A stretch of 64,000 nt of DNA from NCBI GenBank assembly GCA_028554755.1, contig JAPTOF010000003.1, forward strand, positions 9,619,501 to 9,683,500. The letters run 5' to 3'. The position numbers and the translations under genes are program-made. This document shows, one piece after another, positions 24,263 to 37,023 of this stretch. The notes beneath the pieces were generated by a model, which saw only the letters and a program-made list of their open reading frames with translations, did not search any database and was not told where the DNA came from. How positions within the stretch are numbered: position 1 is the first letter of the stretch; every line of letters begins with the position of its first letter. Origin of the DNA: Cordia subcordata (taxonomy: Eukaryota > Streptophyta > Magnoliopsida > Boraginales > Cordiaceae).

Positions 24263-25779
24263 AAAGGGGTGCATTTTGCATTCATTACCCTATTATATGA
24301 TGCATGACCCTTTTCCTTCTACTATTTGTGCTTGGTTGAATATCTAGCTATTTGTATCTTTCAATCTTAAACACGGTTTGCTCTAACATTAGCACCTGAC
24401 TAAAGGCGTTAAATCTAACACTCTAGAAGGCACCCTGTACATGTTTATACTCCATTTTCTTTCCTTGTTTTTCCTTTTCTTTTGCTTTTAGTATTATCGT
24501 TCTTTGATTTTCATTTGCCTTTTATTTGTTTTTCTTTTTTGCCCTTTCAAGTGTTGATCCTTACTTCTATCATTTTCTATTTTTCAGATGCCTTGTTTAT
24601 CATTAGATGATGCCAATGCAAGCTTGCATAGCAATGCTATGATCGTGCGCTTTAAGTGTTTGTAATTTGTTAAGAAATAGGTACTAATAGTTGAATCTTT
24701 AATCATTGGCATAGAGCTTCAAAAGAACACAAGATTGCATCCATCCTTTCTCCACTTTTCCCTTTTATCTACCCCATCCCCACCACCCTTACTTGATTTG
24801 TGATGATACCTATTTGCTTGTTGAGTAGCATTGTTCTATTTGCTGGAGAACAAGCAAAGTTTAGGTTTGGGGGTATGGGAGTTTAATTTCATTGTTTTAT
24901 GCTTCATTAGGGTAGATTGCATTATTTTTGTGAAAATGGTTAATTTTTTTCTATTTTTATGCATGTAGTGTTGTTTGTCTCTTGGTTGATTAGAGTGTTG
25001 GCTTTTGTGATTAATTTAATTGATTGGTAGAGATGAGGTTGTGTTGTGAGAAGTGAATGGAGTGGAAGGATAGCCGAGACTTGGAGGAGATGTCTTTTGA
25101 AAGTTTTGGGAAGTGAGCTTCTTTAAGAATGCACCTTGTAACTACCCTATGTCATGGTTGAAAAAAGTGGTTAAAAGATGTTTTGATGTGAATGCCCCTT
25201 CCTTGATTGGTTTTTTTTTCATGTGCCTTAGCCTTTCTTTTTCTTTTTCTTTTTGTTATGTAATGCAAAATGCAAAAAATCCAAAAAAATAAAAAAGGCA
25301 AAAAGCTTGAAAAAGCCCAAATAAATAAATAAAATTAAAAAAAATCCAAAAGGCAACAAAAATATGAAAAAGTAAGGTTCATTGAACAAGTGCTTAAGTG
25401 ACATAATGTCGACTTAGCATAAGTTTCTCGTTTCGTTTTTTTGATGTTTTATGAATAAAATTCCTACGTCATTTTTGAGCCATTGTATTTGTACATTCTT
25501 TCTCTTCTTGTCTTTGAGGTTTTGTGCATATTGGGAAGACCATGTTAATTGAGGGGGCATGAAATATTGACATCTCGTGTGCGTGCCTTAGAATCTCGGG
25601 CTTATGGTGGTTAAGGCTACTTGAGAAATTCCCATGAGGTATGAAAGGATCCAAAAAAGGCTTGGAAAACCCTCTACAAAAGGAACAATTCCTTCATACT
25701 CATTAGATTCACTAAAATACCAAGTCACTACTTTAGGCAACCCTCTTTATCAACTTAGAGATAGACTTAGGTTGGGCTT
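24263..25779 (+). other. N1 internal non-coding region
   Basis: Non-coding, but conserved in N2 (47670-49120): a T-rich tract, 'gatgatgccaatgcaagct', a first purine-rich GTTTAGGTTTGGGGGT motif (24858-24880), 'ttggttgattagagtgttggcttttgtgatt', and an A-rich tract (25260-25380). Conservation between two separate insertions suggests a cis role in the element's life cycle. Confidence 0.55.
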
Positions 25780-25814
25780 CCTTGGGAACAAGCAAGGAGA
25801 AAGTTTGGGGGTAT
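25780..25814 (+). other. N1 3' polypurine tract region
   Basis: Reads GGGAACAAGCAAGGAGAAAG followed by TTTGGGGG directly before the 3' LTR. The same GGACAAGCAAGGAGAAGG TTTGGGG context precedes the N2 3' LTR. This is the expected place for plus-strand priming. Confidence 0.6.
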
Positions 25815-27796
25815 AGATGTATTTGTTTTGTGTGTGCTTTTGTATTGCATTCTTATTCTTGTTTTGAGGTGTTTTGTACTTAAATTTGGTATATTAGTAT
25901 AGCATTTAGGTCATACTTGTGCATTTTAGGGCTTATATGTTCATTGTTGAGCATAAAACTTAAATGCTACACTAATACGTGTTTATTGCTTACTTTAGGT
26001 GAGATTCAGAGAGGTGATTTCAGCTTGATTAATGGTATTTTAGCTTGATTAATAGTACTTCAGGTGTGGAGTAAAGCTAAAGGTATTTGGGACATGAAAG
26101 AGGCTTCGAAGATGCTTTTGGAAGCGGTCGGGCAAAGAAAGGAGCAACCAAGGTATACCGAGCTTGCAAAGCGCAAAAATAAAGGTTAATCTGACTAGGC
26201 CAATTGACCTCCATTCTAGGTTGGTAACTAGCCTAGTTCACCAGCTAGGTCAGAAAGGATCCCAATTGAAGCTGGTCGACCTAGCCTTAGGCCGGGCCCC
26301 TGACCTGGTCCTTTGGCCCTGTGCGATTTCAGCTTTATTTAAGTATCTTTTTAGCAATTTTTGAAGAGAACACCCACTATTTTCACACACTCACTTCCCT
26401 AAACCCTAAATCCTTCTAATTTGACCTCATACATAGACAGTTCTAAATAGATTTAACACTAGAAATCGAGCCTCTAAAGCGATTAAACACAAGGACTGGG
26501 CATAGCTCTTGGATTGTAAAGCATGGCTTTGGATAAAAGGATATCTCTCTTTTATCCCAAGTTAATTATGTATGATTAGAGCAATATAGGGTGATTTACT
26601 TTTGTATTATGGATTGATTATTACATTATTGTTTTGGGTACTTGATAGATTTGAATATATATGCTTTGTGCTTAGGGTTTCAAAGGCCATTTTACATACG
26701 TGTCTATGTGTTTATTGAAATGCCTCAATGAAATTACATATGTATATTGAAGTCTATTATGCTATCAACCATCTCTAAATCATTATGCTAGCATGTCTAA
26801 GTGTTTGTGTGGTGATTACATGAAGTAGGTATGCTTAGAAACATGTCTATGTGTATAGCATAAATAGCTTCTATTGCGTACATGTCGGGTGCTATTGCTT
26901 AAATTGGTGTAATCTAAGCATGTCTATGTATTTAGTAGTAGAATATACCAGAGTATTCTCAAATGCCATGCCCTAGATGTGTATGCCTTGTGCTTAGATG
27001 TCAATTCCTGCTATTGTGATGTCATCGATGGTGCACAACTAAAAACTAGTTTAGGTTGAGTCCCTTTTGGCTTTAAAACCAGCCAATAGGTGTCTGAATA
27101 GGTTTAGTTGACCTTAGTTCACTTAGGAAGACTAGTTAGTCCACCCTAATGCCCTAAGTTCATAAGGACCACGCCGTAGCTCTAAGTAGAAGATGCTTAT
27201 GGGTGGACTCTTACCGAGTCCTAGGGATAGATTAGGGAACTAATTAGTGCACTAAGTGCTAGGGTTAGATCGATCTAAGTCACCTAGAACCCTATTAGCT
27301 AGCCTTAATTCCTAAGTCATAAAGATCACGCCATGGCTGTAGGAATTGTCACCTAGGGATAGACTCGCACTGAGGCTTAGGATACCAATTAGAAGGCTAA
27401 TTAGAAGTCTGGATAAGAGCACATGGTATAACCCATCAAGCAACCCTAACAATATTTAATAATCACCCATTTGCAAGACATAATCACCCTAGTCCCCTAT
27501 TTTTTGACGTTTGAATCCTTTTAGATCACTTGATTCCCTCGTTTCACATACACACACGCACCTTTCATTTTCTTGCCCTTAGGATAGGTTTAACTTCCCT
27601 GAGCTCCCTTTAAATCAAGAACCCAAAAATATCGTAGTTTAGGGACCCAACACGTGGCCGTTTCGGACGCACATAACTTAGAACACCTCACAGATTAGGC
27701 CTCCTCATGGATTTGACCCCGGTTTCGCACATACCATACTACACACGACTTATGCGCTTGCGGGCTATTTAGGCTTGTGCCATGAGATAGTGATCA
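25815..27796 (+). repeat. N1 3' LTR
   Basis: About 1982 bp, ending GTGATCA before the AATAT duplication. Contains palindromic repeats (26195-26290), a TATA-like TTTATTTAAG (26334-26343), a TTGGCT/AGCCAA hairpin (27067-27086), and the conserved 'accacgccgtagctct' and 'tgcgcttgcgggctattt' blocks. Confidence 0.85.
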
Positions 27797-27984
27797 AATA
27801 TTATTTACTATAATTCATAGCTTTCATATGGATTTTAACCTTAAGTTTTTATTTAATATTTATAACTTGATATAATAAAGATGATAACTTTTGGTTCATA
27901 ATCATATGTATGTTAATATGAGCTTTTCATGCTAATCTTATCACTTGATAATAAAAGGACAAACTGCTAGTTCGTGAGGTTTGA

Positions 27985-29854
27985 TGATGTATTGTGTTTT
28001 TGTGTGTGTTTGCATTGCTAATTGCTTATATCTTAGAGATGTTTTGAGCTTTAATAGATGCATTAGTGTATTACTTATGCTAGAGATAGGCTTTAGCAAA
28101 GTGATCGTACATAGTTGAGTTTAAGAGGTAAACACTACACTAATTGCTTGTTTTTGATGACTTAGGTGACTTTGGGTTTATTGCTAAGTTGAAAAGATAA
28201 AGGATGATGAAGACCAAAGGTGCACAGGTTATGGAGAAGAAGTCGAAAGCAAAGAAGATGAAGAATGAAGACCCTAAGATGAACTGGTTGACCCATGAAA
28301 GCAACCGACTAACTGGCTAGGTAAGCCGGTAATTCCAGAGAAAAAAGGCTTGTATCGGCTGAGCTTACCGGTTGACTGGTACGGTCAACTAATAATTCCA
28401 AAGTGCTCTAAATTTAAGCCGGGTGACCCCTCTTTCAATTGGCTAGCCAGTAGTGATGCTGAAGGCTATAACTAGGGCCTGCCGTTATCACTTTTTATCA
28501 TCTATCACCACCGCTTCACAAACCCATCACACACACACACAAAACCCTAACTTCACCCATCTCCAATGCACATATTAACACACCCACCCACCTAGATCTA
28601 AGCTTATTTTGGAGGATTACAACATCAGTTGGTGAGGATTTACTCAAATTTTGTACAAGGATAGCTAGAATTGAAGGGAAGTTTTATAATCTCTCTTTCA
28701 TCCTATTTTTGTTTATGTTTAAGTAGATTAGATTATGGTGATTTAGATTTTTTAATAGGTTGATTTTATACTCTATGTTATAGGATTTTCATGGATTATT
28801 TATATACATACTTTGTTCTTCATGTTAATGGCTTTTACTCAATACGTCTCTATATGTTTGATTAAATATCTAGATGAGTAGTATGTGTATAAATTGGAGT
28901 TTATTTGCTATAGAACACCTCTAATCCATCTAATATGCATGTCTATGTATTTATTTATGGATTGTATGTAGTGGGTTTGCTATGTTCATGTCTATGTGAG
29001 TATAAGCATCCTTTATGGTGAATACAATTCCAATCTTGCTTACATGTTGGTACCCACTTGTTATAATGGTGTAAATAAAACATGGTAATGTTTTGAAAGT
29101 GAATAAGTCGACATATTCACAACACATTGCCTTAGAACATGTAGGATTGCACTTATTAGACATCAATTTGCTATAGTGTCCCTAGAACAATGGTGCACAA
29201 GTTAGGCCTAGCCTAGATCGAGTTCGCTTTAGCTTTAAATCCAGCTAATAAGAGTCCGAATACGCCTAGTTGACCCTAGTAACCCTAAGTTTTAGCTTTA
29301 AATCTAGTTGATAGTTTAGGAGCTAGGGTAGGTTCGTCCTAGGACACCTAGGTAGCTTTCTAGTCCCTTCTATGGCCTTAGATACATAAGGGTCACGTAG
29401 TAGCTTTAAGTGTGCACGGTTAGGGATGGATCCCCACTGAGTCCTAGGGATTAATTAGGATACTAGCTAGCAACCTAGTATTAGAGCATTCCCTTAGATA
29501 AGGCAATTCCCAAATCCCATAGCATAGAGGTAGAGAGTCACCCATTCACAAGTGTTGCCTACCCTATCACCTTCCAGTTGGTCTAATCTCCCTTAGGTTA
29601 GCTTAGTTCCCACTTTTCCTTTCTTTTATTCATAGTATAGTCCTTTTATTTTCCTCTTTATCTCCCAAAAGTCTAAAAGTACAAAAATATGCTTAGTTTT
29701 GGTTACTTTTTAGGCTTCTTCTAAAACACCCTAGCATAGGATTCTTCTACATTTTATGCCTCCCTGTGGTTTGACACCAGCATTAGTACTCACTATATTG
29801 CACAGTCCATACGCTTACGGGACCTTTTAGGGCTTGCACCTTCAAGGCACATCA
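27985..29854 (+). repeat. Solo LTR (P family), TSD TTTGA
   Basis: 1870 bp from TGATGTATTG to CACATCA. A perfect 5-bp duplication TTTGA flanks it (27980-27984 and 29855-29859). Sequence and end (gcttgcaccttcaaggcacatca) match the P1 LTR. It holds a TTAGCT/AGCTAA hairpin (29229-29248) and a second weaker one near 29293. Confidence 0.9.
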
Positions 29855-30004
29855 TTTGACATGAGAAATATATTCAATATCTTTCGTTAATCAAGCATTT
29901 CATGATTGTTATATATTAATTGAATCATAGCATGATGAGTATAAATAGTTACAGTGATGTAACCATTGATGTGCAAAATTAAATAATCTATATCTATATA
30001 TATC

Positions 30005-30960
30005 TATCTAAATATTATATATTACATAAACCTAAGAGAGAAAATTCCTCTAGCACATTTTCTATATGCTAATTGTTTGCCATGTCTTTTTTATTGCTAA
30101 TTTTATGCCATTTAGCATATGGGCCCTTATTATTTTTTGGCCATGTGTAACAATAAATTTTTTGTCATGTAGGCCATATCTAAAAAGAAAGAGGAAAAGT
30201 TTTTATATTGAGAAATACACAACATATTTTTGGATTGCATTTTGCATGTGTTTTAAGAGTGACTGCTAGTTTAAATTAATGCCCATTTTTTTAGTTGTGT
30301 TACAGTTGATTCTTTGGCTTTGACATTTTGTTTACTGATGCAGTCTACCATGGGATAAGTAAAAATCATCTCAATTCGTGAATGCTTTTTTTTTTTTTCT
30401 CCTTTTTGGTTGTTTGAAAGTTCATGGGCATATATTGTGGAGTCTCTATTAATGCAATATAGGAGGAAAATACATAGTTTAAAAAAAAAATTTATGTTGC
30501 TTGTAATCCTTATTAACATGTAAATATTAATTTTTTCTCTCTATTTTAATATTTATAATTCTTTTTCTAAGTTGATAGATTTGAGATTCATTGTATAAAT
30601 CAAATATATCTATATATCTATATATATATATATATAGATATATGTATAGATATATATAGATATTTGTATAGATATATATCTATATATATATATATATATT
30701 ATTACATAAACCAGAGAGAGAAAATTCATCCTACACATTTTCTGGATGCTAATTGTTTGCCGTGTGTCTTTTCCATAGCTAATTTTATGTCATTTGGCAT
30801 GTGGGCCCTTGCTATTTTTTAGCCTTATGTCATAAGTGAACTTATTGTCATATAGGCTCTATCTATAAAGAAAGAGAAATAGTTTTTACATAGAGAAAAG
30901 CACAACATATTTTTGGTTTGCACTGTGCAAGTGTTTCAAGAGTGACTACTATTAATACAA
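30005..30960. repeat. Direct repeat (~265 bp) with TA-rich microsatellites
   Basis: Copies at about 30005-30268 and 30690-30955 share attacataaacc, gagagaaaattc, tgctaattgtttgcc, gtgggccctt (first copy atgggccctt), aaagaaagag and cacaacatatttttgg. Each is preceded by a (TATC)(TA) microsatellite, the second long (30606-30710). No ORF; type unknown. The rest of 29860-31270 shows nothing recognisable. Confidence 0.75.
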
Positions 30961-31274
30961 CGGCTTTAACGGTGATTACGTTTTAATGATGAAAACAACA
31001 TTGATGATGAAAGTAGTATAATTTGTGAAATACATGACGATTAGCATATGCAGATAAAGTTATATGATTGTCTTGTGAATTCAAATGCGACCCTATTGAT
31101 TCTAATGAATTTGATGAGTTCTTGAGTAACTAAAATGAACCTATGCTTTAGAGATGACCATCCCCACCAGTAGCCTTGAAGTTTCCATGTATCAAGTGGT
31201 ATGGCAACATAAGGATTGAGATGGAAGACATAAGGGAAACGGTCATAGATTTTTTACATGTTAAAGATGCCTTG

Positions 31275-33150
31275 TGATGTGTTGTATTTTTGTGTGTGTT
31301 AGCATTGTTATTTGTCCATATTTTAGAGGTGTATTGAGTTTAAATAGTTTCGTTGATGTAAAACTAATGCTAGATATAGGCTTAAGTGTATACAATTATA
31401 TATAGTTGAATTTAAAAGGTAAATGCTACACTAATGGCTTGTTTTGGCTATTATAGGTGAGATTGAGGATTGTTTGGAGACCAAAGAAGATGGAGATGAT
31501 TCGGGCAAGGATTTGAAGCATAATTGAAGATGAAAAGTAAAAGAAAACCATGTTGCGAAGCTTCTAGACAAAGGCCAAAGTAACCAGAAGCAAAACGGAG
31601 CTAAAACGAAGCCGAAAGAGAGCAACTATTGGACTACCAGGCTAGTACCTTCAGATAACTTGTCGACCGACTCACTAAGCCGCCAAACCAGAGAGCTACA
31701 TCCTTGAGCCGACTTAGTGGCTTCATAGTACCAGTGCACCGATTAGGCATTTCGGTAGTCATGAAAAATTGGCTATATAAGCCCTCATTTGGCCATTTTA
31801 TGAAACAATAAGATATATTCTTTCACACCCATTTCCCAAAAACCTTAATCTTCTCATTACCCCACTTCTGACACATATGCCCACTTAGATCTAAGCTTAT
31901 TTTGGAGGATTACAACAACTTTTGGTGAGGATTTGCTCAAGATTGTAGAAGAACAAGTAAGGATAGAAGGGGAGCTTTCTTAATCCTCTTTCATCTTCTT
32001 TTATTTTATGCTTGAGTAGATAGATTAGGGTGACTAAACTTGTATAATGGGTTGCTTTTCATACTCTTTGTTATGGGATTCCATTGGCTTATATATATGC
32101 ATACTTTGTTCTTATTTTGAAAAGCTTTATATCATTTCGTGTCTATGTGTTTGATATAATGCTTGAATCAGTTGTATATATATAGATTGAGTTGTATTTA
32201 TTATAAAATACTTTTAATCATTAGATTATACATGTCTATGTGTGTGATTATGTATATCATGCAGTGGGTTGGTTATATTCATCTCTTTATGGGTATGGAG
32301 CATGCCTTATAGTGAATACATGCTCAAATATTACTATATGTTGATGCTTAAATGTTTCCAATAGTGTAAATCAAATTTTATAGTGTTGTATCGTGGATAG
32401 GATGCCATATTCATAACGCATTGCCTTAGAATACTTAGGATTGCACCTACTAGTCATCACTCTGCTATAGTGTCCCTAGAACAACGGTGCACAAGTTAGG
32501 ACTAGCCTAAATCGAGTCTCCTTTAGCTTTAAATCTAGCTAATAGGAGTTTGCATAGGTTTAGTCAACCCTAGTAACCCTAGGTCTTAGCTTTAAATCCA
32601 ACTAATAATTTAGAAGCTAGGGTAGGTTTGTTCTAAGACACCTAGGTAGCTTTCTAGCCCCTCCTATGGCCTTAGGTAAATAAGGACCGTGCCGTAGCTC
32701 TAAGTGTGCACGCTTAGGGATGGACCCACACCGAGTCCTAGGGTGTAATTAAGATACTAGATAGTGGCCTAATATTAGAGCATTCCCTTAGATAAGCCAA
32801 TCCCCAGATCCCATAGCAAAGAGGTAGAAAGTCAGCCATTCGTAAGTGTAGGTCGCCCTATCATTTTCTTGTAGGTTTAAACCCCTTAGATTAGCTTAGT
32901 TCTCAATTTTCCTTTCTAGCATTCATAGTGTACTTCTTTTATCCTTCTTCTTTAGCTCCCTAAAATCCAAAAGACCAAAAAAGATGATTAGTTTAGGTTT
33001 CTTTTCAAGCTTTTACTAGAACGTACTAGCTTAGGATTTTACCACACTTTGAGCCTCCTTGTGATTCGACACCCACACTAGTAGCCTCTATATCGCACTG
33101 TCCATACGCTTGTGGGACCTTTTAGGGCTTGCACCTTCAAGGCCACATTA
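31275..33150 (+). repeat. P1 5' LTR
   Basis: 1876 bp. Starts TGATGTGTTG, ends CACATTA (family end CACATCA). TATA box CTATATAAG at 31773-31781; hairpin TTAGCT/AGCTAA at 32523-32542 with a second weaker copy at about 32587; conserved GTAGCTCTAAG and GAGTCCTAGGG blocks; closing 'catacgcttgtgggaccttttagggcttgcacc'. Confidence 0.88.
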
Positions 33151-33154
33151 AGTT

Positions 33155-33173
33155 CTTGGTGCTGCTACCAGGG
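33155..33173 (+). other. P1 primer-binding site
   Basis: CTTGGTGCTGCTACCAGGGA starts four bases after the LTR. It is a diverged form of TGGCGCCGTTGCCGGGGA, the site typical of Athila elements and complementary to a tRNA 3' end (tRNA-Asp in described Athila elements). Confidence 0.7.
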
Positions 33174-33404
33174 AGGCAAGGTGGTTTGCATTCTTAGCTT
33201 GTGTGTTTTTACTTTGTTTGTTTTTCTCGATTTTTCTTTATTGTTTGTTTGGTTTTTGCTTATCTTACTTCTTGTTTATATTATTTTGCTTTAGTACTTG
33301 CTTGTTTCCCTTGGTTTCTTTTGTTTTTGTTTTGTTTCTCTTGTAGAATTTCTAGAATTGTGGTTTATTTCTTGTAGATTTAGGATTGTTAAAGTTTTTG
33401 AGGG

Positions 33405-36400
33405 TTGAAGTGGCCGAAGTTAGGATACTTTTTGCATGCAAGGAATTTTAGAAATTTAGGATATTTTCTTGAGAAGATAGCGGATCCCAATCATCCTACT
33501 AATCCTCCCATTCCCCTGATGAATCCTATTCCACCTCATGATCACCATAGGCATCAAGCCCAAGATCATTTTAGACAAGAGCCTCTTAGACTAGACCCAC
33601 CCATAGATGAGGAGCCCACTCTTAGGCAATTCTTCCTTCCCAAAGCCTCTGAGCTTAATTTGGTGATGTGTTGTGTTTTTGTGTGCATTTATGTTGTTAA
33701 TTGCCTATGTTTAAAAGGTGTTCTGAGCCTTTGAAGATGCATTAGAATAGTGCATATACTAGAGTTGGGCTTGAGGTAAGTAAATGTACATTGTTGAGTT
33801 TCTAAGTTAAATGCTACAGTAAACGCTTAATTTTGTGCCTTAGGTGAACTATAGGGCTGAAATGAAGTATGGACGTTGATGTGTGATGAAGATGGAAGAT
33901 GCACGGGTCGAGGGGAGAAGATCAGAGGTTGAAAAGACAAAGAATGAAGGAAGAAAAGTCAACCGGACGACCTAGAAGAAAAGCTGGTCGACCAACCGCT
34001 CCAAAAAGCAACCAAAAATTGTCGGTCGAGTTCTTCCCGGTCGACCGGCCACTTCAGAGATCTATTAGAAATAGCCAGTCGACTATCCTTCTAGACCCGG
34101 TCGACCGGTAGTGCGCTGAAAATTATAAATAGAGCCCAAATTTTACAAAAAAAGGGGAGACTTTAGACTTATCACACACACTTCACACCTACATCTCACA
34201 CACTTAACCCTAGCTTTCACCTATCTCACAACACTCTCTCACACATTTATCATCTTGAATCAAGTTGATTTGGAGGGTTTTAGACATTTGGATTCAAGTT
34301 TGCTCAAGAGCTTTGTACAAGACTAGCTAGTATGGAAAGAAAGCTTCATAATCTTTCTTACATTCTATTTTCTATCATGATTGAGTAGACTTGTGTAGGG
34401 TGATTTAGCTTATGTAATGGGTTATGGGATTTGATAGCTTAATATATACATGTTTTGATTTTCTTATTTAAACGTTTATTTTCTCATTCCTGTCTAAGTG
34501 TTTGATAAAATGCCTAAATGAGTAGCATGTGTATAAATTGAAATCTATTTGTTACTAAACACATCTAATCCATGCTATAATCATATCTATGTGTTTTATT
34601 GTGGATGCTATGAAGTGGGTAATGCTTATATTCATGTCTATATATATGTTTGCATACCTAGTAGTGAATATGATTTCAATAATGCATACATGCTGGTTCT
34701 TAATCAATTCTAATGGTGTGAATCGAGTATGACGATGTTTGGTAGTTGAATAGATCCCATTATTCACAAAAACCTTGGCCTAGAACATGAATGAATGTGC
34801 TAACAAGTTAAATCACACTGTAGTGATCGTAGAATGGCAGAAATTAATTTAGGGCTAGCCTAGGTCAAGTCTCCTTTGGCTTTAAATCCAGCTAATAGGT
34901 TTCTAGATAGGTTTAGTCGACCCTAGTGACGCTAAGTTTTGGCTTTAAATCTAGCCAATGGTTTAGGTACTAGGGTAAGTTCATTCTAAGTCACCTAAGG
35001 AGCTAGGTAGTCACTCTTAAGGCTTTAGGTCACAAAGACCACGCCGAAGCTCTAGGAGGCGCCACTTAGGGATGGACCTACACCAAGTCCTAGGGGAAAT
35101 TATAAGACTAATTAGCAACCTAGCTACGAGCAATCACCATAGTAAGCCATTATCCTTTAATCCCTTAGCATCTGAGTATAGAATCACCCATTCATAAGTC
35201 GAAGTCACCTTAACACCCTTGCATTTGTTAGTTCCCTCTAGATTAGCTTGTTTCCCCACTTTTCATTCTCATAGTATAGTTTTATTTTCTTACTCTTAAG
35301 CTTCTGTTAATCCAAAATTCCTAAAAATATGCTTAGTATACGCTTTCTTTTCTTTACCTTTAGGACTCACGAGTATAGAATCCACTTTACCAACTAGCCT
35401 CCCTGTGGTTCGACACCCGTTCTTACATACACTCTACTACACCAATCCGTGCTCTTGAGAGTCTTTAGAGCTTACACTCGAAAAGTCACACTATTTGGCT
35501 ATTCAAATTCTGGGTTTGAAGGAGACAAACTTTGAAATCAAGTCTAATATGTTGGCCATGCTTTCTTCTTTCTATGGAAGAAGCAATGAGAGTCCTCTAG
35601 TGTATATTACCTATTTTGTTGAGATGAGTTCCACCCTTTATGTTCCCAAAGTCTCCCAAGAGGTCATATGTCCAAGATTGTTCCTTTTCTCTCTTAAGGA
35701 CAAGGCTAGGACTTGGTTTCATTCCTTACCTAATGGTTGCATCACTTCATGGGCCAAGCTTCAATCTAAGTTCTTTAAAAATGTTCTATCCCATGGCCAA
35801 GATGGCCAACCTTAGGATTGGCATTATGACTTTCTCCCAGCATGATCTAGAATCTTTTCATAAGGCTTGGGAAAGGTTCAATGACCTTCTTAAACAATGT
35901 CTACACCACCGATATGGTAGTCCTAACCTACTCCAATACTTCTTTTGAGGTTTAAATGAATAAAATAGGATGATGATCAATGCTGTCTCTAGTGGTGGCT
36001 TTTATACCTTGAGACTGATTGAGGCATAGGAGAAAATGGAGTTGATGGCCAAAAATTCTTTTCAATACTTTGCCACAGATAGATCTAGTCCGGGAGGTAC
36101 TAAGAGAGGTGTCAGTGAGGTGGGAGTTTCTTTAGATTTACCCGCTAAGGTAGAGGCCTTAACAAAGAAGTTAGATCAATTCATTTCTTTCTCTTTCCTC
36201 TCATGGTTATAGAACTAGTTCCATAGATTCCTCCTCTGTCCCTTTGGTAATTGAAGTGTGTGTTTTATGTTTCAAGTCATCTCATGAGACCATAGCTTGC
36301 CCTTTAGCATCCTAGTTTCCCAAAATTGTGAAGGAGCAAGTGTGTGCTACTCAAGGTTATTCTCGTAAGTACAACTCGTACTCAAACATGTACAACTAGG

Positions 36401-36720
36401 TTCGAGGGACAACCTAAAATTTTCTTGGAGACAAGGTCAGCATGAGTTTAGTTCACATTCCCAAGCCCTACTCCAGCAGCAACCCTGTCCTCAATATCCC
36501 CTAGGTTTCTGCAATCTTAATCAACCCTGTCTCATTAGTACTCCTTAGCCTTAGGCTTTACATGCTTCTTCTAGTAGCCAGTCTCCTAGTAATGACTTGA
36601 TGAAGATAATGCAGTTAGTTCAGAACCAGCTATAGGAACTAGTAGAAAATAAGTAGTATATGGCTAGGATTAAGGCACAATTAGGGCAGTTGACCAGTTA
36701 GTTGAGCGTTAGAGACCCCA
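33405..36720 (+). pseudogene. P1 gag, split by a solo LTR and stops
   Basis: Capsid-type polyprotein that would package the element RNA. The N-terminal piece (to 33663) has PPHDHHRHQAQDHFR and EPTLRQFFLPKAS. After the inserted solo LTR (33664-35493) the same frame continues with FEIKSNMLAMLSSFYG and the core LFLFSLKDKARTWFHSLPNG, then a shifted frame with MTFSQHDLESFHKAWERFND, all hallmarks of plant Athila/Tat gag. The nucleocapsid knuckle CVLCFKSSHETIAC (about 36258-36300) has full CX2CX4HX4C spacing. Several stops and frameshifts follow, so no whole protein can be made. The linker to protease (36800-36850) resembles the TTLRSG-type segment. Confidence 0.85.
33664..35493 (+). repeat. Solo LTR (P family) within P1 gag, TSD TTTGG
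   Basis: 1830 bp, TGATGTGTTG to CACACTA, flanked by TTTGG (33659-33663 and 35494-35498). Two GGTCGACC-type pairs (33957-34112), TATA box TATAAATAG (34124-34132), hairpins at 34876-34895 (TTGGCT/AGCTAA, one G-T pair) and 34939-34958 (TTGGCT/AGCCAA). The gag frame on both sides agrees once the LTR and one TSD copy are disregarded. Confidence 0.92.
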
Positions 36721-37023
36721 AGAAGTTGCCTTCTTAGCCAAAAGTGAGCCCTAGAGTTTAGTCTTATTGCTACATCGGCGCCATTTATCCCCCTCAGGCC
36801 ATGGATAAGACCATCATCATTCTTAGGAGTTATAGGATAATAGACAATAGGGTAAGAGTTGACTATGCAGTGCTTATACCTAGTGGTCCTTCTATCTAGA
36901 GACCCTAATTGTAGCCCTGTAGAGAGAGGTCCTATTGAGAAAGTTGAGCCTATTTAAGACCATGGAGAGATTAGCACTTCTTGCCCATGCAAGAAAGGAA
37001 AGTAGCCCATTGATGATTCCCAT

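Larger units (their letters stand above)
18365..27796 (+). mobile_element. N1: complete non-autonomous LTR retrotransposon
   Basis: A 5' LTR (18365-22253, itself interrupted), an internal region (22254-25814) and a 3' LTR (25815-27796) are flanked by a perfect 5-bp duplication AATAT (18360-18364 and 27797-27801). The internal part encodes only a decayed gag-like zinc-knuckle protein. No protease, reverse transcriptase, RNase H or integrase is recognisable, so mobility would have depended on another element. It is of the same family as N2 (43741-51289). Its LTR architecture (TG...TATCA ends, repeated hairpins, closing GCGGGC tract) ties it to the Athila/Tat-like gypsy elements nearby. The first bases of the 5' LTR read CAATGTG rather than TGATGTG, a decayed end. 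Confidence 0.85.
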
